In this document: piece after piece, positions 45,771 to 58,460 of the stretch
Layout: the number at the start of each line of letters is the position of its first letter
Numbering within the stretch: position 1 is the first letter of the stretch
Assembly: GCA_963169105.1 (NCBI GenBank)
Contig: OY720642.1
Coordinates: 20,082,965 to 20,146,964, forward strand
Length of the DNA stretch: 64,000 bases
Direction of reading: 5' to 3'
Source of the DNA: Ceriagrion tenellum
Taxonomy: Eukaryota > Arthropoda > Insecta > Odonata > Coenagrionidae
Position numbers and translations under genes: made by a program
The notes under the pieces: generated by a model
What the model was told of the DNA's origin: nothing
Database searches by the model: none
What the model saw: the letters and a program-made list of their open reading frames with translations, nothing else

Positions 45771-48159
45771 CTGCCTCTTTTACGGCAGCGCGCTTGAAAT
45801 ATTTTACTGCATCTACAACTTCTATGTCGCTCCTTTTCTGAATTTAGCCACCATGAATACTGTGGTAGTAATAGTAGTGCTGGAGTCAGGTCTGCTTGTG
45901 ACTCGTAATGGCAGAGAATCAATTATCCTACGCTAGAATTTTCAATTACATGATGGCACTGAATCATCATTAAAACTTGTTTATTTAAGGTTTTATCGTT
46001 GCTAGAGAGATAAGTTCCAGGCTAAAACGAACTGTATCACCCGTAAATCTAAATCTGTATGTCATTGACTAATTGACTGTGAAAAATTAATCATGACGGA
46101 TAAATTATGAAAGAACATTTTAATCTATTGCTGAAAGGATGTGGCTGGTCTCCTTTGTGTATATTTGAACCAAAATGGGAGTTTTAAAATTCATATGTCG
46201 ATAAATAGTATAAAAAATCAAACTAGAAAAATTTTGGTAATTTATGTAAAAACATCCACATGATTGAAACAATATATTTTAATAAAAGGCATTAAAGCAT
46301 TTCCGCCGGTAATGTTACTACTTCTACGGCTATATTGACAGAAAATAAGGAAGCTCGGAGATTCGTGTTGAATTTATCTAAATGATGGCAACAAGTAAGG
46401 AAGTGTATTTTCTTACTCTGGAGAGAGACAGTGAATTGCTTAAGGATTACCAAGTGCAGTACAGTTTCTAGAAGCAAGTTGGTGGTAGAAGATGAATGAG
46501 ATAAGGGGAGCGTAGTTAAAGACTGATGAAGAAGTGGAAAATGTTTTGAGAGAAGAGAGGAATAAGCGGAATAATTTAGAAATGAAATACCCTCCAACTA
46601 AGGGATAACGCAGTATTTTGTGACTCTTAATGAGACGATCAAATAATAAGGCTATTGGGAAAACCGTGGGAAAAATTTAATCGCAAAATTTGCAATGGGT
46701 AGAGAAATCAATGGACGGTCTTTTTTAAAAGTATAGAAGACAACGAAATAAGTGGAAATGAAATCAGTTCTTGTAAATGGCCAAAAATGTTTTTTTTTAC
46801 AAATAATTCAGGGTCAAATGTAAAACAATCAACAAAAATTTAAAAGGAATCAAGCTAGATGTATTAGCAATTATGCTCTTCATTTCTTTAAACATCTACA
46901 CCACAACAATTAACTATCATATTTCAGAGTGAGCCACGTAAAATGTGTACATAGATTTATCATTTTGAATAATCTTCCCCTGAACTATTTACTTCAATAT
47001 ATGCGTAAGAAGCTTGTGCTGTCTGTACTGCTTCACGTTAAGCTGCCTTTGTTTTGACAGACTGGTAACTTCACTTTATAGGAGTTTATATTGGATTGAA
47101 AAAAAAAGGAAGAGATAGAAACTATTGACAGAATTAGGTATAGTATTCTAAACCGCTCTTTTTCTTTGAAGACCTGCTGTAGAAGGCTGCAATTTTATTA
47201 AATTGGTATAAGCGGTGGAAAATGTTCATTGGGTGCTCATATATAGGTCTTTCTTTTATCCTGTAACGCTCTTATAAATAATGTATAAATAGGCCTTGTG
47301 CCCAGTACAAAATATTAGTTATATATTTGGTGTATATTTCAAAATGTATGAGTTGCTCCACCGTTTTTGTCCTCTCTTGTTTGTCCTCCGCATCTGCATA
47401 TTACCATACGAATGGTCGCTGAGGCATGGAGATACTAAACATGGAGGAGGAACGGGATATGAGACTAGAACTGGTCGAGAATTTCAAAGGACGAGAGTGT
47501 CTTTTTGTGTCCCTCCTCTTTGTAGTAATTGTATTGTAATAATGCGAGGAAAGAAGGAATATTTGTGCATCAATCAGATGGGAATTATGGGAACTGTGCC
47601 TTTTATTCTGTTAGCTCTTTAGATGCAGAGTGGATTGAGATAATATAAACCTTGTTTTTTTATGCTTTTAAGTCTAAATACCTCTCTTTAATATTGTCCT
47701 ATGCTGTGTATGCTCTGTTCCTATTTTTCTGAATCGATTTTATTTCAAAATCATTTCAAAGTAAATGATGAGTTGCTACGCGCTTTGATGAGATGCAATG
47801 TACTTTATCATCAATATATACATATAATACGTTTTAATTTTGTTCATAAAACGGCTTAGAATTATTTTTCAAATAATATTCAGGGCATATCTATCGATTT
47901 TATATTAAAAAGTAACAGGACCAAAATAAATTTTTGCCCTCTTATTTTTATGACTGAAATGTGATTTTTCGTCTTTCAGTATTCAGTTGGTTTAATCACT
48001 CGTAAATGCTTAAGAATGGAAGCTCTAATTGTAAATTTAAAGTTCCAGTAAGAACAAAAAACTTTCATTATTTTATCCGAAAAGGGCCGCGTCCTTTGGT
48101 GGAACTATTAGAAAAATTTATTAAACGCACAAAGTAATCACGGAGTATGTCGTCCGTTG
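45771..48159. other. AT-rich non-coding DNA
   Basis: Nothing could be named. The frames at 46292-46597 (minus) and 47296-47622 (plus) have no recognised motif. Confidence 0.4.
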
Positions 48160-48660
48160 AATTATAGATCGAATGATATCCTTCCTATTTCAGTTCCTAC
48201 ATGAAAGGAATTATTGCATGAACTTTGTTTAGAGAGCATTCCTTTGCCCAGACATCGCCTATAATTTGCTAAATGAAAGGTCTCTCGGGGAGACCCGGGC
48301 TTTGGCGGAACCCTGAAATCGCCCGTGCGTGAAATCGTGTCATACATTCGCGTTTCTCTGGGAAGCGGAAAAGAATTTTTTTGTAATTTCCTCGGAGAAT
48401 TGGACGTGGACCTACCACCCATCACACGGGAAAAATGCTGCAGCTGAACTCGGTTTCACTTAAAAAAATATTTCCAATTCATCCGGCCAGACGTGGAAGA
48501 CTGCCCAAATTCCAGTGCATTACTTTCTCCACGGGTGCGTCATTCTCGTTTCACAAACGGAAGCCAAGTCACGAATCATAATGGCGTGAAAGATGACCGT
48601 GGCGCATCTTTTGTGGTTTCAAAATAGCATTTGAAATTCTCCTTTTAAAATTTATTGGTA
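48160..48660. other. GC-balanced island
   Basis: Clearly less AT-rich than both flanks, with no coding signal. It contains TTTGTGGTTT at about 48610, a Runx-like word. It could be conserved regulatory DNA, but there is nothing to compare it with. Confidence 0.2.
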
Positions 48661-49605
48661 TGATGAATGGACGATTTTTACTTTGGGCTTTTTTACGTTT
48701 TTGTGGACAAATTATTTATAGAGGGGTGTTATTAAAATGAAATGCATTGACATTTATTATTGGGTAATCATCTATAATTATTAAGGATACTAAGGAAGCA
48801 GAAATTGGAATTTTTGTCAAATGCTCCCATTCTGTACACGGTTGTGATTAAGTAACTGTGAGAAGAGGTGAAGAGGAGATGGAGAAAGTGGTAGATATCT
48901 AGGGGACAGAGCTTTATGATTTTATGTGAGCTGTCTTGTTTGAATGTCGTAGTTTAGTTGCAATCGTTGCAATGAATATAAAAATGACACTATCTCCGCC
49001 ACTCAATGTTTTCTGCATGGCGATAATGCTATTCAGCTCTATGTTTTTTTTATAGATTATCGCATTTCATTTTTGCAGTGGAAAGCTAATTTTGAACTTA
49101 TTGACCTTGAATAATTAAATTTATTTTATGCCCAAATCACCCGTAATTGTAATAAGTGAAACGAAATCCTGCATTTGATAATCAGCCTGCAGTGAACAAC
49201 CGTTGGCATAAACTGTGAATGGAAGTATCATTGTACTGAGTAACCATCCCATTGATATCGGCGCCATTTTCGTACTTAAAGTAGCATTTGCTGCTACAAC
49301 CACTACGCTGAATTTGGCTCTTGACTTCTAGTTTCAACACTTCCAAACTCATTATTCGAAAATTCTTAGGAAATGGAAAATGATAGGAAGAAATTAATAT
49401 CATTCTGAATTTGCCTGTGCATATATTTTATCATAAACTAATTTCACCGATATATTTCAACAAGTTGTGGCTAGAATTTCAGATATTTGTTCGTGCATAT
49501 ACATTATTGCAACTAGTTTCAAGTGCTTGATCCTTAATTGCCTTATCTACTTTATTGGTGCACAAAGGGTAAATTTTCAATTTACGTAATAAATGATTAT
49601 TAAAA
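48661..49605. other. AT-rich non-coding DNA
   Basis: Nothing recognised. Overlapping minus frames at 49121-49403 have no motif. Confidence 0.4.
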
Positions 49606-49610
49606 AAAAT

Positions 49611-49806
49611 CTAGGTAACACAGATTCAACGAAACAGGTTCCAATCGTAGGGACGTAGAGGCTGAAGTGTCACTAGTCCCTAGCTGCATGTGAACCTATT
49701 ATCTAGCATGTCTCCATTAAATATCCTAGTGCATGTTTGGTGATCTTCACCCCCTGCCACACACCCTCATGGTGGATCGCAGGGTATTACGTAGATGTAG
49801 ATGTAG
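49611..49806 (+). mobile_element. Possible retroposon 3' end with TAGATG tail
   Basis: The segment ends in GTAGATGTAGATGTAG (49791-49806), a short hexamer array of the type that ends some non-LTR elements and SINEs. It is preceded by CCACACACCCTCATGGTGGA and TCGCAGGGTATTACG. At the left, GGTTCCAATCG at 49638 resembles a weak B box. No frame and no target duplication were found. Confidence 0.35.
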
Positions 49807-50617
49807 TCCCAATACATTATTCCAGTTTATTTTGCAAATTACAGTTTTTCTGTGCATTATTGTCTTGGCTTTGAGCTCATTGAAAAATTGGAAGATGCAT
49901 TTTGTCTTGCTCTATGCACAATTCTACCATGGTGCAACATTATTGAGGTCTTGTTTTTTTTTTAAAGGAACTGAGGTATGAGGAACTTGCTACACACCGA
50001 GCGTATTCCAAGCCTTCTGCTGAAATTGAGGAATCGCTTTCTAATCGCATTTGAAAGATTGGGCTTGACCCAGCCCGCTATGAATCGTAATCGCATCCAG
50101 TAAAGTTTCTTTCAGTTCCGTTGCAATAATACGTATTTTTTACTGCTTTTTTGCTTCAACATGATCCCGATACGGAATGGGTAAATCTCCTGTCTATTCG
50201 CTCATTCCTCAACGCTTTCAAATTTTCTTTCGGTCTACAAACATAAACGTTCTACGCTCACGTGCTCTTTTTTTCTGCGTGAATGCAATACCTCACCATC
50301 TAATCTCTTTTGGAATCATGCTAATTTTTGCAATTTTTTGCCACATCAACTCTAACTTTGTTACCCGACTTCTGTTCGAAACACGTTTCACACTGCAAAG
50401 CTTCTTGTACTAATTTAGTCCTTCCCAAATGAAGGTATAACATCCAATGACCAAGTGTTATTTAAGTGCGAGACTAGTACTCGGAGTCTTTTTTTTTCTT
50501 AAATTGCAAGTGAATTACACAAATCCATGTCTATGATATCCCGAATCATTTACTAATGAGGCCCATTTTCTTGACTCTCTTGCCTCTATAAGAATGTTCT
50601 TATCAATATTTGTTGGT
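49807..50617. other. AT-rich non-coding DNA
   Basis: Nothing recognised; the frames at 49733-49981 and 50177-50413 have no motif. Confidence 0.4.
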
Positions 50618-50943
50618 AAAAATACGTCCGGGGATCGGGATGATGTGGTGGCTAGAGTACTGGCTAACCATACGGACGGCCAGGGTTCAAATCCGTGTAG
50701 AGGAGGATGTTTTTTACAGGAAACCCGATCCCTACTTGAGTGTTTTGTGGAGGAAACTTCAAGTACAACACTCCTTCTGTCGGGTGAGACGTTAAACCGT
50801 GGTCCCTTTGGCGCCTTTCGTTAAGAGCAGGCTAATGCCGACGCCGGGCTTCTATCCACCTTTCCTCCCTTACCTATCCCCTATGGTGCAAATGACCTTA
50901 CTGTCGGTCACCTCCCCTAATGTCTAATCCAAAAATACATCCG
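50618..50943 (+). mobile_element. tRNA-derived SINE with 13-bp target duplication
   Basis: The 300-base body (50631-50930) lies between AAAAATACGTCCG (50618-50630) and AAAAATACATCCG (50931-50943), which differ by one transition. TGGCTAGAGTA at 50649 is an A-box-like word. GGTTCAAATCC at 50684-50694 is a perfect B box. The 24 bases between the two words are a somewhat short tRNA-head spacing. The remaining body is GC-richer (GTGAGACGTTAAACCG, GGCGCCTTTCGTTAAGAGCA) and ends CCTAATGTCTAATCC before the second direct repeat. RNA polymerase III would transcribe such an element and a LINE would insert it. The near-identical duplication suggests a fairly recent insertion. The short frames across it are not genes. 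Confidence 0.75.
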
Positions 50944-51265
50944 ACTTCATTATGGTGTCACTGACCATAACAATCTTGGTGTAAATTTAAAATTAGGATA
51001 TGTTTTAGAAATAGATCAGCGTTTGGGCAAGGGTATAAATAAACTGCTTAAAGCTTTTTATGTGAATAACTGATAGGAAATAATGGCCATTCCTGCTTTG
51101 CTAAGTCTCATTACACTTGTTTCTTTCAGTGTTTTGGTTTTTTGTTCAGTTTTAGAGTTGTTCAGTTTATTACATTACATTCATTCAGTTTAGTTCAGTT
51201 TTTCCAGTTTTTCAGTTTCAGTTTTAACGAAAAATATCAAGTGTATTTCAAAGCTGAAAGTAAAT
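50944..51265. repeat. CAGTTT-rich low-complexity tract and flank
   Basis: At about 51126-51226 the words TTCAGTTT and CAGTTTT recur irregularly. The tract ends about 40 bases before the left end of the long-TIR transposon. Confidence 0.6.
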
Positions 51266-54262
51266 GGGTCATTCCACCACAATTCGACCAGAAAATTGGC
51301 AAAATTGACCCTTGAGGTAACCGATTCCGTCCAAACTTGGCAAATCGTCTTCATTTGATTACAAAATGAAAACCTCAAAGCCATTTTGCAATCCATTCAA
51401 CGGTTTACGAGATATTGCAATGTTGTAAAACAAGAATTTTACAAAAGCGTCGTCGCATTTGACGGCATATCTCCGGCAATAAGGAAGATAAAAATGCATG
51501 CAATGACTTATTCTAAAGGTATTAAATGGAGAAAGATAATTAATGGATCATTACATAAAATTTAAACAATTAAATAAAGTTTATAACAAATTAAAATGTT
51601 CAAATCGATTTTTGACGATGTAGCTATGCCTTCGATTTTCCTCATTTTTTAATATGTTGTAGATACAACCATCCTCTACGAGTCTCTACTCCTACATTTT
51701 CACGACATCATCACCGTTTTCGCCCTCTTCTCGTGGCAGTGTTTCTGGGTACTCACCCATGACGCACATTTCTGACGGAGGGCGACAGAGTGAGAATTCC
51801 AGGCAATCCCGATAAGTTTAGAAAATTTTTTCTCCGTTATCCGACTTTATTTGCCCTAATCCAGCCCCGAGGAATTGTAACTTGTAATTCTGGTGGATCA
51901 TGCAGACACATATGGTGTGAGTGCCAGGTTCACCAGCCAACACGCACTCAGGAGGCTTCAAATCTGCAAATTTGGAGAAACCAATCTTTAAATTATGATT
52001 TCTCTCTTAAAAGGCTTCATTAGCTTCCCTCAAATTGCAAAGAATTAACATTTTCTGCTTTACTACGCGCACATTTCCCTCCTTTACACTCTTTTTTGCC
52101 CGCCATTTCTCTACTAATATCTGGTTCACGGCATAACTCAATCACTAGCAGTTTAGTGTCATTTGAGAGGTATTTGTTTCGTCTCGCGTTCGCAGAGCAC
52201 AGAATTCCTTACTCAGATACGTATTTTCTCATCTTTTTGACCAAATACGTCGATGTTTGAAACTCCTGCTTTATCTTTGAAATACTCCAAGATTTAGGTA
52301 GGACAAATAGGATAAGAAATCTTTCACTCATTTTCGGAGCGTTTAGGAACTTATCCTTCAGCTTCATAATCATTTCCTTGCCATCTTGGTGGAAGAGATC
52401 TTCTTGTTCAGGAATATCTTTTTGAATATTCACCTTCCCACCAGTAACCTTTTGAAGAGATAATCTCAAAGCAGCGGTTGCCACTTTTAATTTCTTCGCC
52501 AGATATTTGCTTGTCCTCTGCAATTTTTTGTTGTTGTTACAGGTGTTTGATCCAGGGATTTTAACGTCTTGTTCAGTTTTCCCAAGCGAATTTCTTTTCT
52601 TGGAATATACTTACATCCATTGGTTTCATCAGTCTCGCTATCTTTCATAGAACTAACTGATAACTCTGACTAAGAACCTTGAGATTTAATAGCGAATGTA
52701 GCACTGGTTGAAGGTCCTTCTGCACCATAAACCCTACTTTGTTAATCGTCATTTGTGGCGACCTCTGACTGACATTCTGGCACATGTTGAGAGCAACCTG
52801 GATTGTTCTATTCGGAAAAATTTTCTGCCTTGTTGAATTTTTTCACACCCACTTTACATTGAACACAGAGCTTCTACCCTCTATTACAACAGGCACTGTG
52901 TCATGGTAGAAATTGTGGAACTCGCTTGTTATTGTCCATAAATTAATCGAGCGAATGTTTCTATGCAAATTCAAGGGATTGCAGCACCGCTCTTGACGAA
53001 CCTCGTAGAAGAGTAAATAATCCTTACAATGACGGTTGCACACACTGAGTACAGCATCCACACCACCTTTCAATTCGATCAACTCAATTTTACTAGTAGA
53101 TTAGCTGCGAAAACTCCTCAATACTGTTACACTCGAACATTTCTGGTTTAAAGCATCACCAACTGAACATATCATAATCAACCACTGCAGACCAAAAAAT
53201 GTTTACTCGCACTGAAACACGCGCTCTCTAAAAATGAGACCAAGGAGAGTTTTGAAACGTCACTGACGGAGGATAGACGGCAACTGACGAATTGCTTGCA
53301 AATGCGATAGTTAGTGAGGGAAAAAAATGTCATGGGTAGCTCTTCGCATTTACCGTTGTTTTTTTATCAGGGGTTAATATGTGAATGGGTGAGGGTGGGC
53401 GACGGCTACTGGGCGCAATGGTTGTAAAGATGTTTCTCAGAACAAAATAAAGGGTATGTGAGGAGAATGAGATAGGGGAAGAGAGGAAAGTAGCATTGGA
53501 GGTCTAAGACGGGGCGAGGTTTGTCTATTGTTCTCCGAGCACGGCCGCTGGTGGGCCCACGGTCGCCCCCGCTGTTAAGCATGTTGTCGCTAATCCTAGA
53601 TTCTAAAGCGACGGTCACTTCAGTGGGAAGCAAATAGCGAATGACATGGGTAAAGGGAATCAAAGAGTCGGTATACAGTAAAAATTGGCGAAAAGAAGAT
53701 GGAAAAGGAAGCGCACTGATGAGATCTGGAGAACCGACTACTGAACGTTCGGCGCGAGAGCCGGACGCCGCCGCGGCGGGAGACCAGCGTTACGCCTTCA
53801 CTCAAAAATTTTTTTCTTTCTTAAATGAAATAATACCCCTACCAAATTTTTTTCACTCGTAGAAGATGGTTGTATCTACAACATATTAAAAAATGAGGAA
53901 AATCTAAGGCATAGCTACATCGTCAAAAATCGATTTGAACATTTTAATTTGTTATAAACTTTATTTAATTGTTTAAATTTTATGTAATGATCCATTAATT
54001 ATCTTTCTCCATTTAATACCTTTAGAATAAGTCATTGCATGCATTTTTATCTTCCTTATTGCCGGAGATATGCCGTCAAATGCGACGACGCTTTTGTAAA
54101 ATTCTTGTTTTACAACATTGCAATATCTCGTAAACCGTTGAATGGATTGCAAAATGGCTTTGAGGTTTTCATTTTGTAATCAAATGAAGACGATTTGCCA
54201 AGTTTGGTCGAAATCGGTTACCCCAAGGGCAATCACCTGGTCGAATTTGGATGGAATGACCC
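51266..54262 (-). mobile_element. DNA transposon with ~410-bp terminal inverted repeats
   Basis: The left repeat 51266-51683 and right repeat 53855-54262 are inverted copies. They start GGGTCATTCCA and differ mainly by small indels near the outer ends; the inner parts are almost identical. The element is bounded by AAAT on both sides (51262-51265 and 54263-54266), a likely 4-bp target duplication. A broken transposase gene occupies the interior on the minus strand. A 4-bp duplication with very long inverted repeats is reminiscent of the Sola superfamily, but that placement is from memory and unproven. The 3.0-kb length and the missing C-terminal half of the transposase mark it as an internally deleted, non-autonomous copy. 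Confidence 0.85.
51870..53082 (-). pseudogene. Transposase remnant of the long-TIR element
   Basis: Read from 53082 downward, an N-terminal zinc-binding-like stretch (VCNRHCKDYLLFYEVRQERC, then CNPLNLHRNIRS) is followed by broken spacer sequence. Next comes a frame at 52523-52209 with APKMSERFLILFVLPKSWSI and VKKMRKY. After a gap with frameshifts, SREMAGKK (about 52114-52091) and KMLILCNLREANEAF (about 52058) appear. The last part (about 51985-51890) has GFSKFADLKPPECVLAG then EPGTHTICVC and HQN. This order (Cys/His head, SWS helix region, SRxxPGKKD, GFSKFxxLRP, GTHxxCVCxxHQN) matches a widespread family of transposon proteins in animals. At least two stops and three frameshifts separate the parts, and the catalytic C-terminal half is missing. 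A + frame at 51790-52023 is its shadow. Confidence 0.7.
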
Positions 54263-54266
54263 AAAT

Positions 54267-55550
54267 ACATATTAATTTTGTAGAGTTCGTCTTTAATATT
54301 TTACATCGTAATTATTTTTCTTTAAACTCTCTGTTTAGCATATTAACAATGTATGGCTATTTCGAGATCAGACATAATTCCATATTCAAACTCATAATTC
54401 TCATGAGATAAGTGAGCTTAGCAGAGATTTTACAAATGCAGTAAAATGCAGTATTACGGGAGCAATAGCCGTAATAGGAACTCAATGCAGAAGCATTATT
54501 TTTTCGCACATCAAAAACTATTACATAGATACGTAATTCAATGCGGCAATTCTCATGATCTTATTCCTTTGGCCGTACAATTTTTCCTAAAAATCCAGAC
54601 GACATCTTACCGTTCTCTCTCTTGTTGCCTGAAGATTTTTGGAATGACAAGCTTTCTTAAAAGATGTTAATTTTAGGTGCAAACATTTTAATTTTGCCTT
54701 AATACGAACTTGAAGCTTTTAAGTTTTTTTATATATTATGAACGGGTTTTAATGTGATAAATTATGATTAATATTATAAAAATCATAACTATTTATTATA
54801 TTTTAATTTTTTGTCTGAGAATTGGGTCAGCTCAATGCAGAAAATTGTGATATTTTGTGAAGTATTTCACTATTCTCTTGCCAAAAAATTGTCATCTAAA
54901 ACTCATTCATAACCTACTCTTCTCCAAAGAATAGTGCATAATGTGCGAACCTTCTGCTTGGATATCGATGGCGTGGAAGTATACTCAGCATTAAGTCAAC
55001 GGAACAGGATCTACAACCATTGATACCTACGTAATTGGTGGCTATAATCTGGTAATGAAGCATATTATTATATGAAGCATATTGCTTATGTATATATGAA
55101 GCATATTGCTTAAGTTTCACGCAAAATCAGGCACAATAAGGGCACTATTTACTGTTCGTTGAACTCAGTACGCTATAGCAAAATATGTCAGATAACTGGC
55201 TCTTGTTATGAATATACAATTCAACGAAGGTGACTTTTACGCCATAAAAGCTCCAAATTCAAGGCAACGTCAAAGTGTTTTTGTAGAGTGGTTAATTACT
55301 CAATTTTCTATATTTTATCTACGACTAATTTTTTAGTTGTTTTTTCTGATTATGATAGCAATATTTGTGTTCTCTATTCTTTTATTTCATTGAAAGCTAT
55401 TTTATTTCGAGAGGGTATTTCTAATCCGATCGTATGAATATCATATAAGTACTGTTTAATACTTCAGCCATGTACGCTTTCTGTTTCTTGTAGTATCCAG
55501 GGTTTTAAATGGTTTTGCCAAATATTTTGTCAATAATTTAAATGTCCACC
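54267..55550. other. AT-rich non-coding DNA
   Basis: Three copies of ATGAAGCATATT occur within 55058-55114, a short local repeat. Frames at 54446-54670 and 54914-55120 have no motif. Confidence 0.4.
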
Positions 55551-56220
55551 ATAACTTGAGAAAACACTGGTGTTTGGATGACGTACGTGTTTTTCATTTC
55601 AAGTTTTCCTTGATACTTCCCGCGTCTGCTGATAATCACGCCTTATTACCGTCGCCGTGCTCAGGCTCAGCGAATTCATTCCGAAAACTCCACGCTCTGC
55701 GGCGACGTATCCCATTGAATTATTTCACGGTCTTAACACTTTGTCCGGGTAAAGAGAAGCTCCCTCTCTTTGTAAAGCAATGCCTTTCGGTAATCCAATT
55801 TGCATGTTGCGTGTTGCTCGTCACTTCAACTCCGTACACGGATAAACTTGGTAAACCCCGCCCACGAGGAGCAACGGCGGCGGTGGCACGGAGTTTAAAA
55901 AGGGGATATTGCCTGGGGGGGCGTGGCATTGGGGGCCATGGGATCTGTGCGCCCGTGTATTTGCGGCACTGCTCCAAGTACTGTTGTCGAGAGTGAAAGG
56001 AGAAGTGCTAAGCGGTGAGGATGTTCCTTTGTGCTCGGCGGGGTTTGCGTCGCTGGTGTGAACGGGGATTTCGGCAGCGGCAAAGGGAATGAGACGGAAA
56101 TAGGATATGTTGAAGCGGAGAGGAGGAGAGGAGGGCTATTTTTGGGAACTTGAGCGAAGAAATCCACATGTGTGTGTGTATGAGAGAATGTTCTCCCTGC
56201 ATCCTACTGAACGAGTTAGT
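55551..56220. other. GC-raised island, possible promoter or conserved element
   Basis: This is balanced DNA with CpG-containing words to about 55850, then a G/A-rich part to about 56180. A TTTAAAAAGG word at about 55893, a GC box (CCCCGCCCACG at about 55857) and many CpGs would suit a promoter reading to the right, but no exon follows that can be recognised. The 146-codon + frame (55556-55996, opening at TTG) has no domain. G-runs at 55913-55941 could form a quadruplex. Confidence 0.25.
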
Positions 56221-57690
56221 CTAAACTAGCCACTCGCGTGAATTGAGCTGTCAGCGATGCTCTGATACATGAAAATTTAGTCTCCGCGTGATTTTCGTAC
56301 TCACATTTTGCCACAACTGAACGGGTAGTTCGTTTTATCTATATTGAGGAGAAAAGTGGGGCTTATGCTTCCTCTTTGTATTCAAATTTCATCGTGTTTG
56401 GTAACCTCAGCAACGGTTTAATTACTCTACAAAAAACCTTACCGTATTAAAATACATGAATTGAAACGTCCTATTGGAGTTATTAAATTAGTAAGCCAGG
56501 CACGAGCATGAGTTTATCAGAATATTATTGTGATGGCGATGAGTATCTGGGGACTCTGAGATTTTGTTTTTGAAAGCTCCATTATCCATTTGATTATTCA
56601 ATGCGTACAAAATCAGGAGGTGAATAAACTTGGGTAAACAATATTTTATAAGTTATAAATGATCATAAGTTGTAAAACAGATGATAAACGTTAATTGAAA
56701 AAAGTCCCGTATCCAGCAAGACAGCCGTATTTACCATGCGTTATTAGTGAAGTACTGAATGAGAGAATGAATGAGAAAAGTAATGAATGAGCTTAATTAC
56801 AATTTTAAAAGAAGAATAGTTCTTGTAAACTTTCCGTCAGTAAAGAATCGTATGGATAAAAGTAGTTAGAGATCGCACCTTACGTTTTCTGGCTATAATT
56901 CGCGAGTTGCAAAGCTCCCTTCTCCCTATAGACTCGCAATTTATTATTTGTCAGTTAACAATTTATTATTCATGCTCATAGGAATTATTGTCCCTCATAT
57001 TGATTCTTCCGTGCTTTTCTTTAGCATTTCATAGCTTTTTTTTCTTATCGGCTGTTCTGTCGCTTTTCATAATTTGTCTGAGCACGCTAGAAAATTTAGA
57101 ATTAATTGCAAGAAAGCACCTTACAACTGGACCACGATTCCCAAGTTTACCATAGAAAAGATAGAGCTACATACTGAGAGTACACTTAAAATGTTGAAAA
57201 ATGAATTCTCTTTCTGAAGATGAAGTATGAAATGAGTTATATGCGTTTACTTAATCTTTAAAGTTTATGAATCTAAGAGACACAAATGGGGGGTCAATAT
57301 CCCGGCAAGCATGTGGTCGAGCCCACAAAGTAGTAACAATGAACTTAGCCTGGTTATTCTAATTATATACCCGTTATATTTTTGTCATACCTTCTATTTA
57401 TCTAATTATATTTTATTCTTGTGAGTCAATCCATACTAAGTGGTTTAGGTAGATAGCTCGAATATATAAGAAAATATTATATTTTCAGATTCTATAGTAT
57501 TATGGCTCCACAGCTCGAAACAACATTTATTTTATTTGTAGGATTTACCAGAGGGGCCCTATAATGTAATTTTGATTAATAATTAAATTATACTAGCAAT
57601 TGAGTAACTCCAGGTTATAAGAAATTGGAAATTATGGTATTAAACATAAATAACTTAACAAGTTTTACTTTATTGACTCAAAATTGACCA
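56221..57690. other. AT-rich non-coding DNA
   Basis: Nothing recognised beyond a short GAATGA-rich tract near 56757-56791. Confidence 0.4.
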
Positions 57691-58460
57691 CCATTGAGAA
57701 AAATAAGCTATAATGCTTGCAGACACAGAAAATGCTCCGCACCGAGATGCATTAATTGCCGCCAATTCGTTGCCAAAAATAATAAAAATAAATTCTGTTT
57801 TGAACCATCTAAACATAAGGTTGTCTACACTTAAAGTATACATTTGTTCTAAAATGGTCGAGCCACCGATCTGCACCACTTGGTATGGATTGATCCTCGT
57901 TCATCATTTCATGTGTTCGTTTTTCGCCGGCTTGATTAAATATTTTTTTTTGTCATCGGGATTATCCGTTCTGAAAATATTATTGAGAATATCGGCGGCG
58001 GGTATTCCTCGTTCAACGCGAAAGTCTGATGCGAATTGTTTTTTCCTTCGACTTTTTTTTGCGAATTTGCTCCGGCGACTGACCGCTGGACATCACGTCC
58101 ACTGGCGATAGCCTTCTGCTCTTCGCATCGGTGCGCCTCTCTCCCAGAGCATCATCACCGGTCCTCGGTCCACGCGACTATTGTGACCGTATGAATTCTG
58201 CGAAGAGGCAGCGAAACGTGGCGAATAATATGCAAATGTCTTAATAAAAATTCACGGTTTCCCTCCGGCTGGAGTGGAAACGATGAACCTCGCGGCTGCT
58301 GAAACGATTGGAGTATCGAATATTTCTGCCTTTTATTATTTTGCGCGTGCCACTCGTTTTAATTATTCGCACAGCTTGATTTTATACTTTCCTGGTTTCG
58401 CAATAAGTTTGTAAATGGATGCCCTGTGCTTACCTTAACTTGGAGAGGAAAATTAGCTAA
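57691..58460. other. GC-balanced stretch, possible regulatory element
   Basis: Less AT-rich than both flanks. It contains GGGATTATCC (about 57958, a K50 homeodomain-type word) and ATATGCAAAT (about 58228, octamer-like). The 132-codon + frame at 57713-58111 opens with TTG and lacks any domain. Read as possible conserved non-coding DNA; comparison data are needed to say more. Confidence 0.2.

Noticed and set aside
51790..52023. 77-codon plus frame in the long-TIR element
   Set aside because: It is the antisense shadow of the transposase remnant, whose conserved motifs read on the minus strand.
51190..54411. Near-identical short frames in the two arms of the long-TIR element
   Set aside because: They are the same terminal inverted repeat read in opposite orientation, not a duplicated gene.
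57713..58111. 132-codon plus frame
   Set aside because: It starts at TTG, the text lacks a known domain, and the segment looks more like conserved non-coding DNA.
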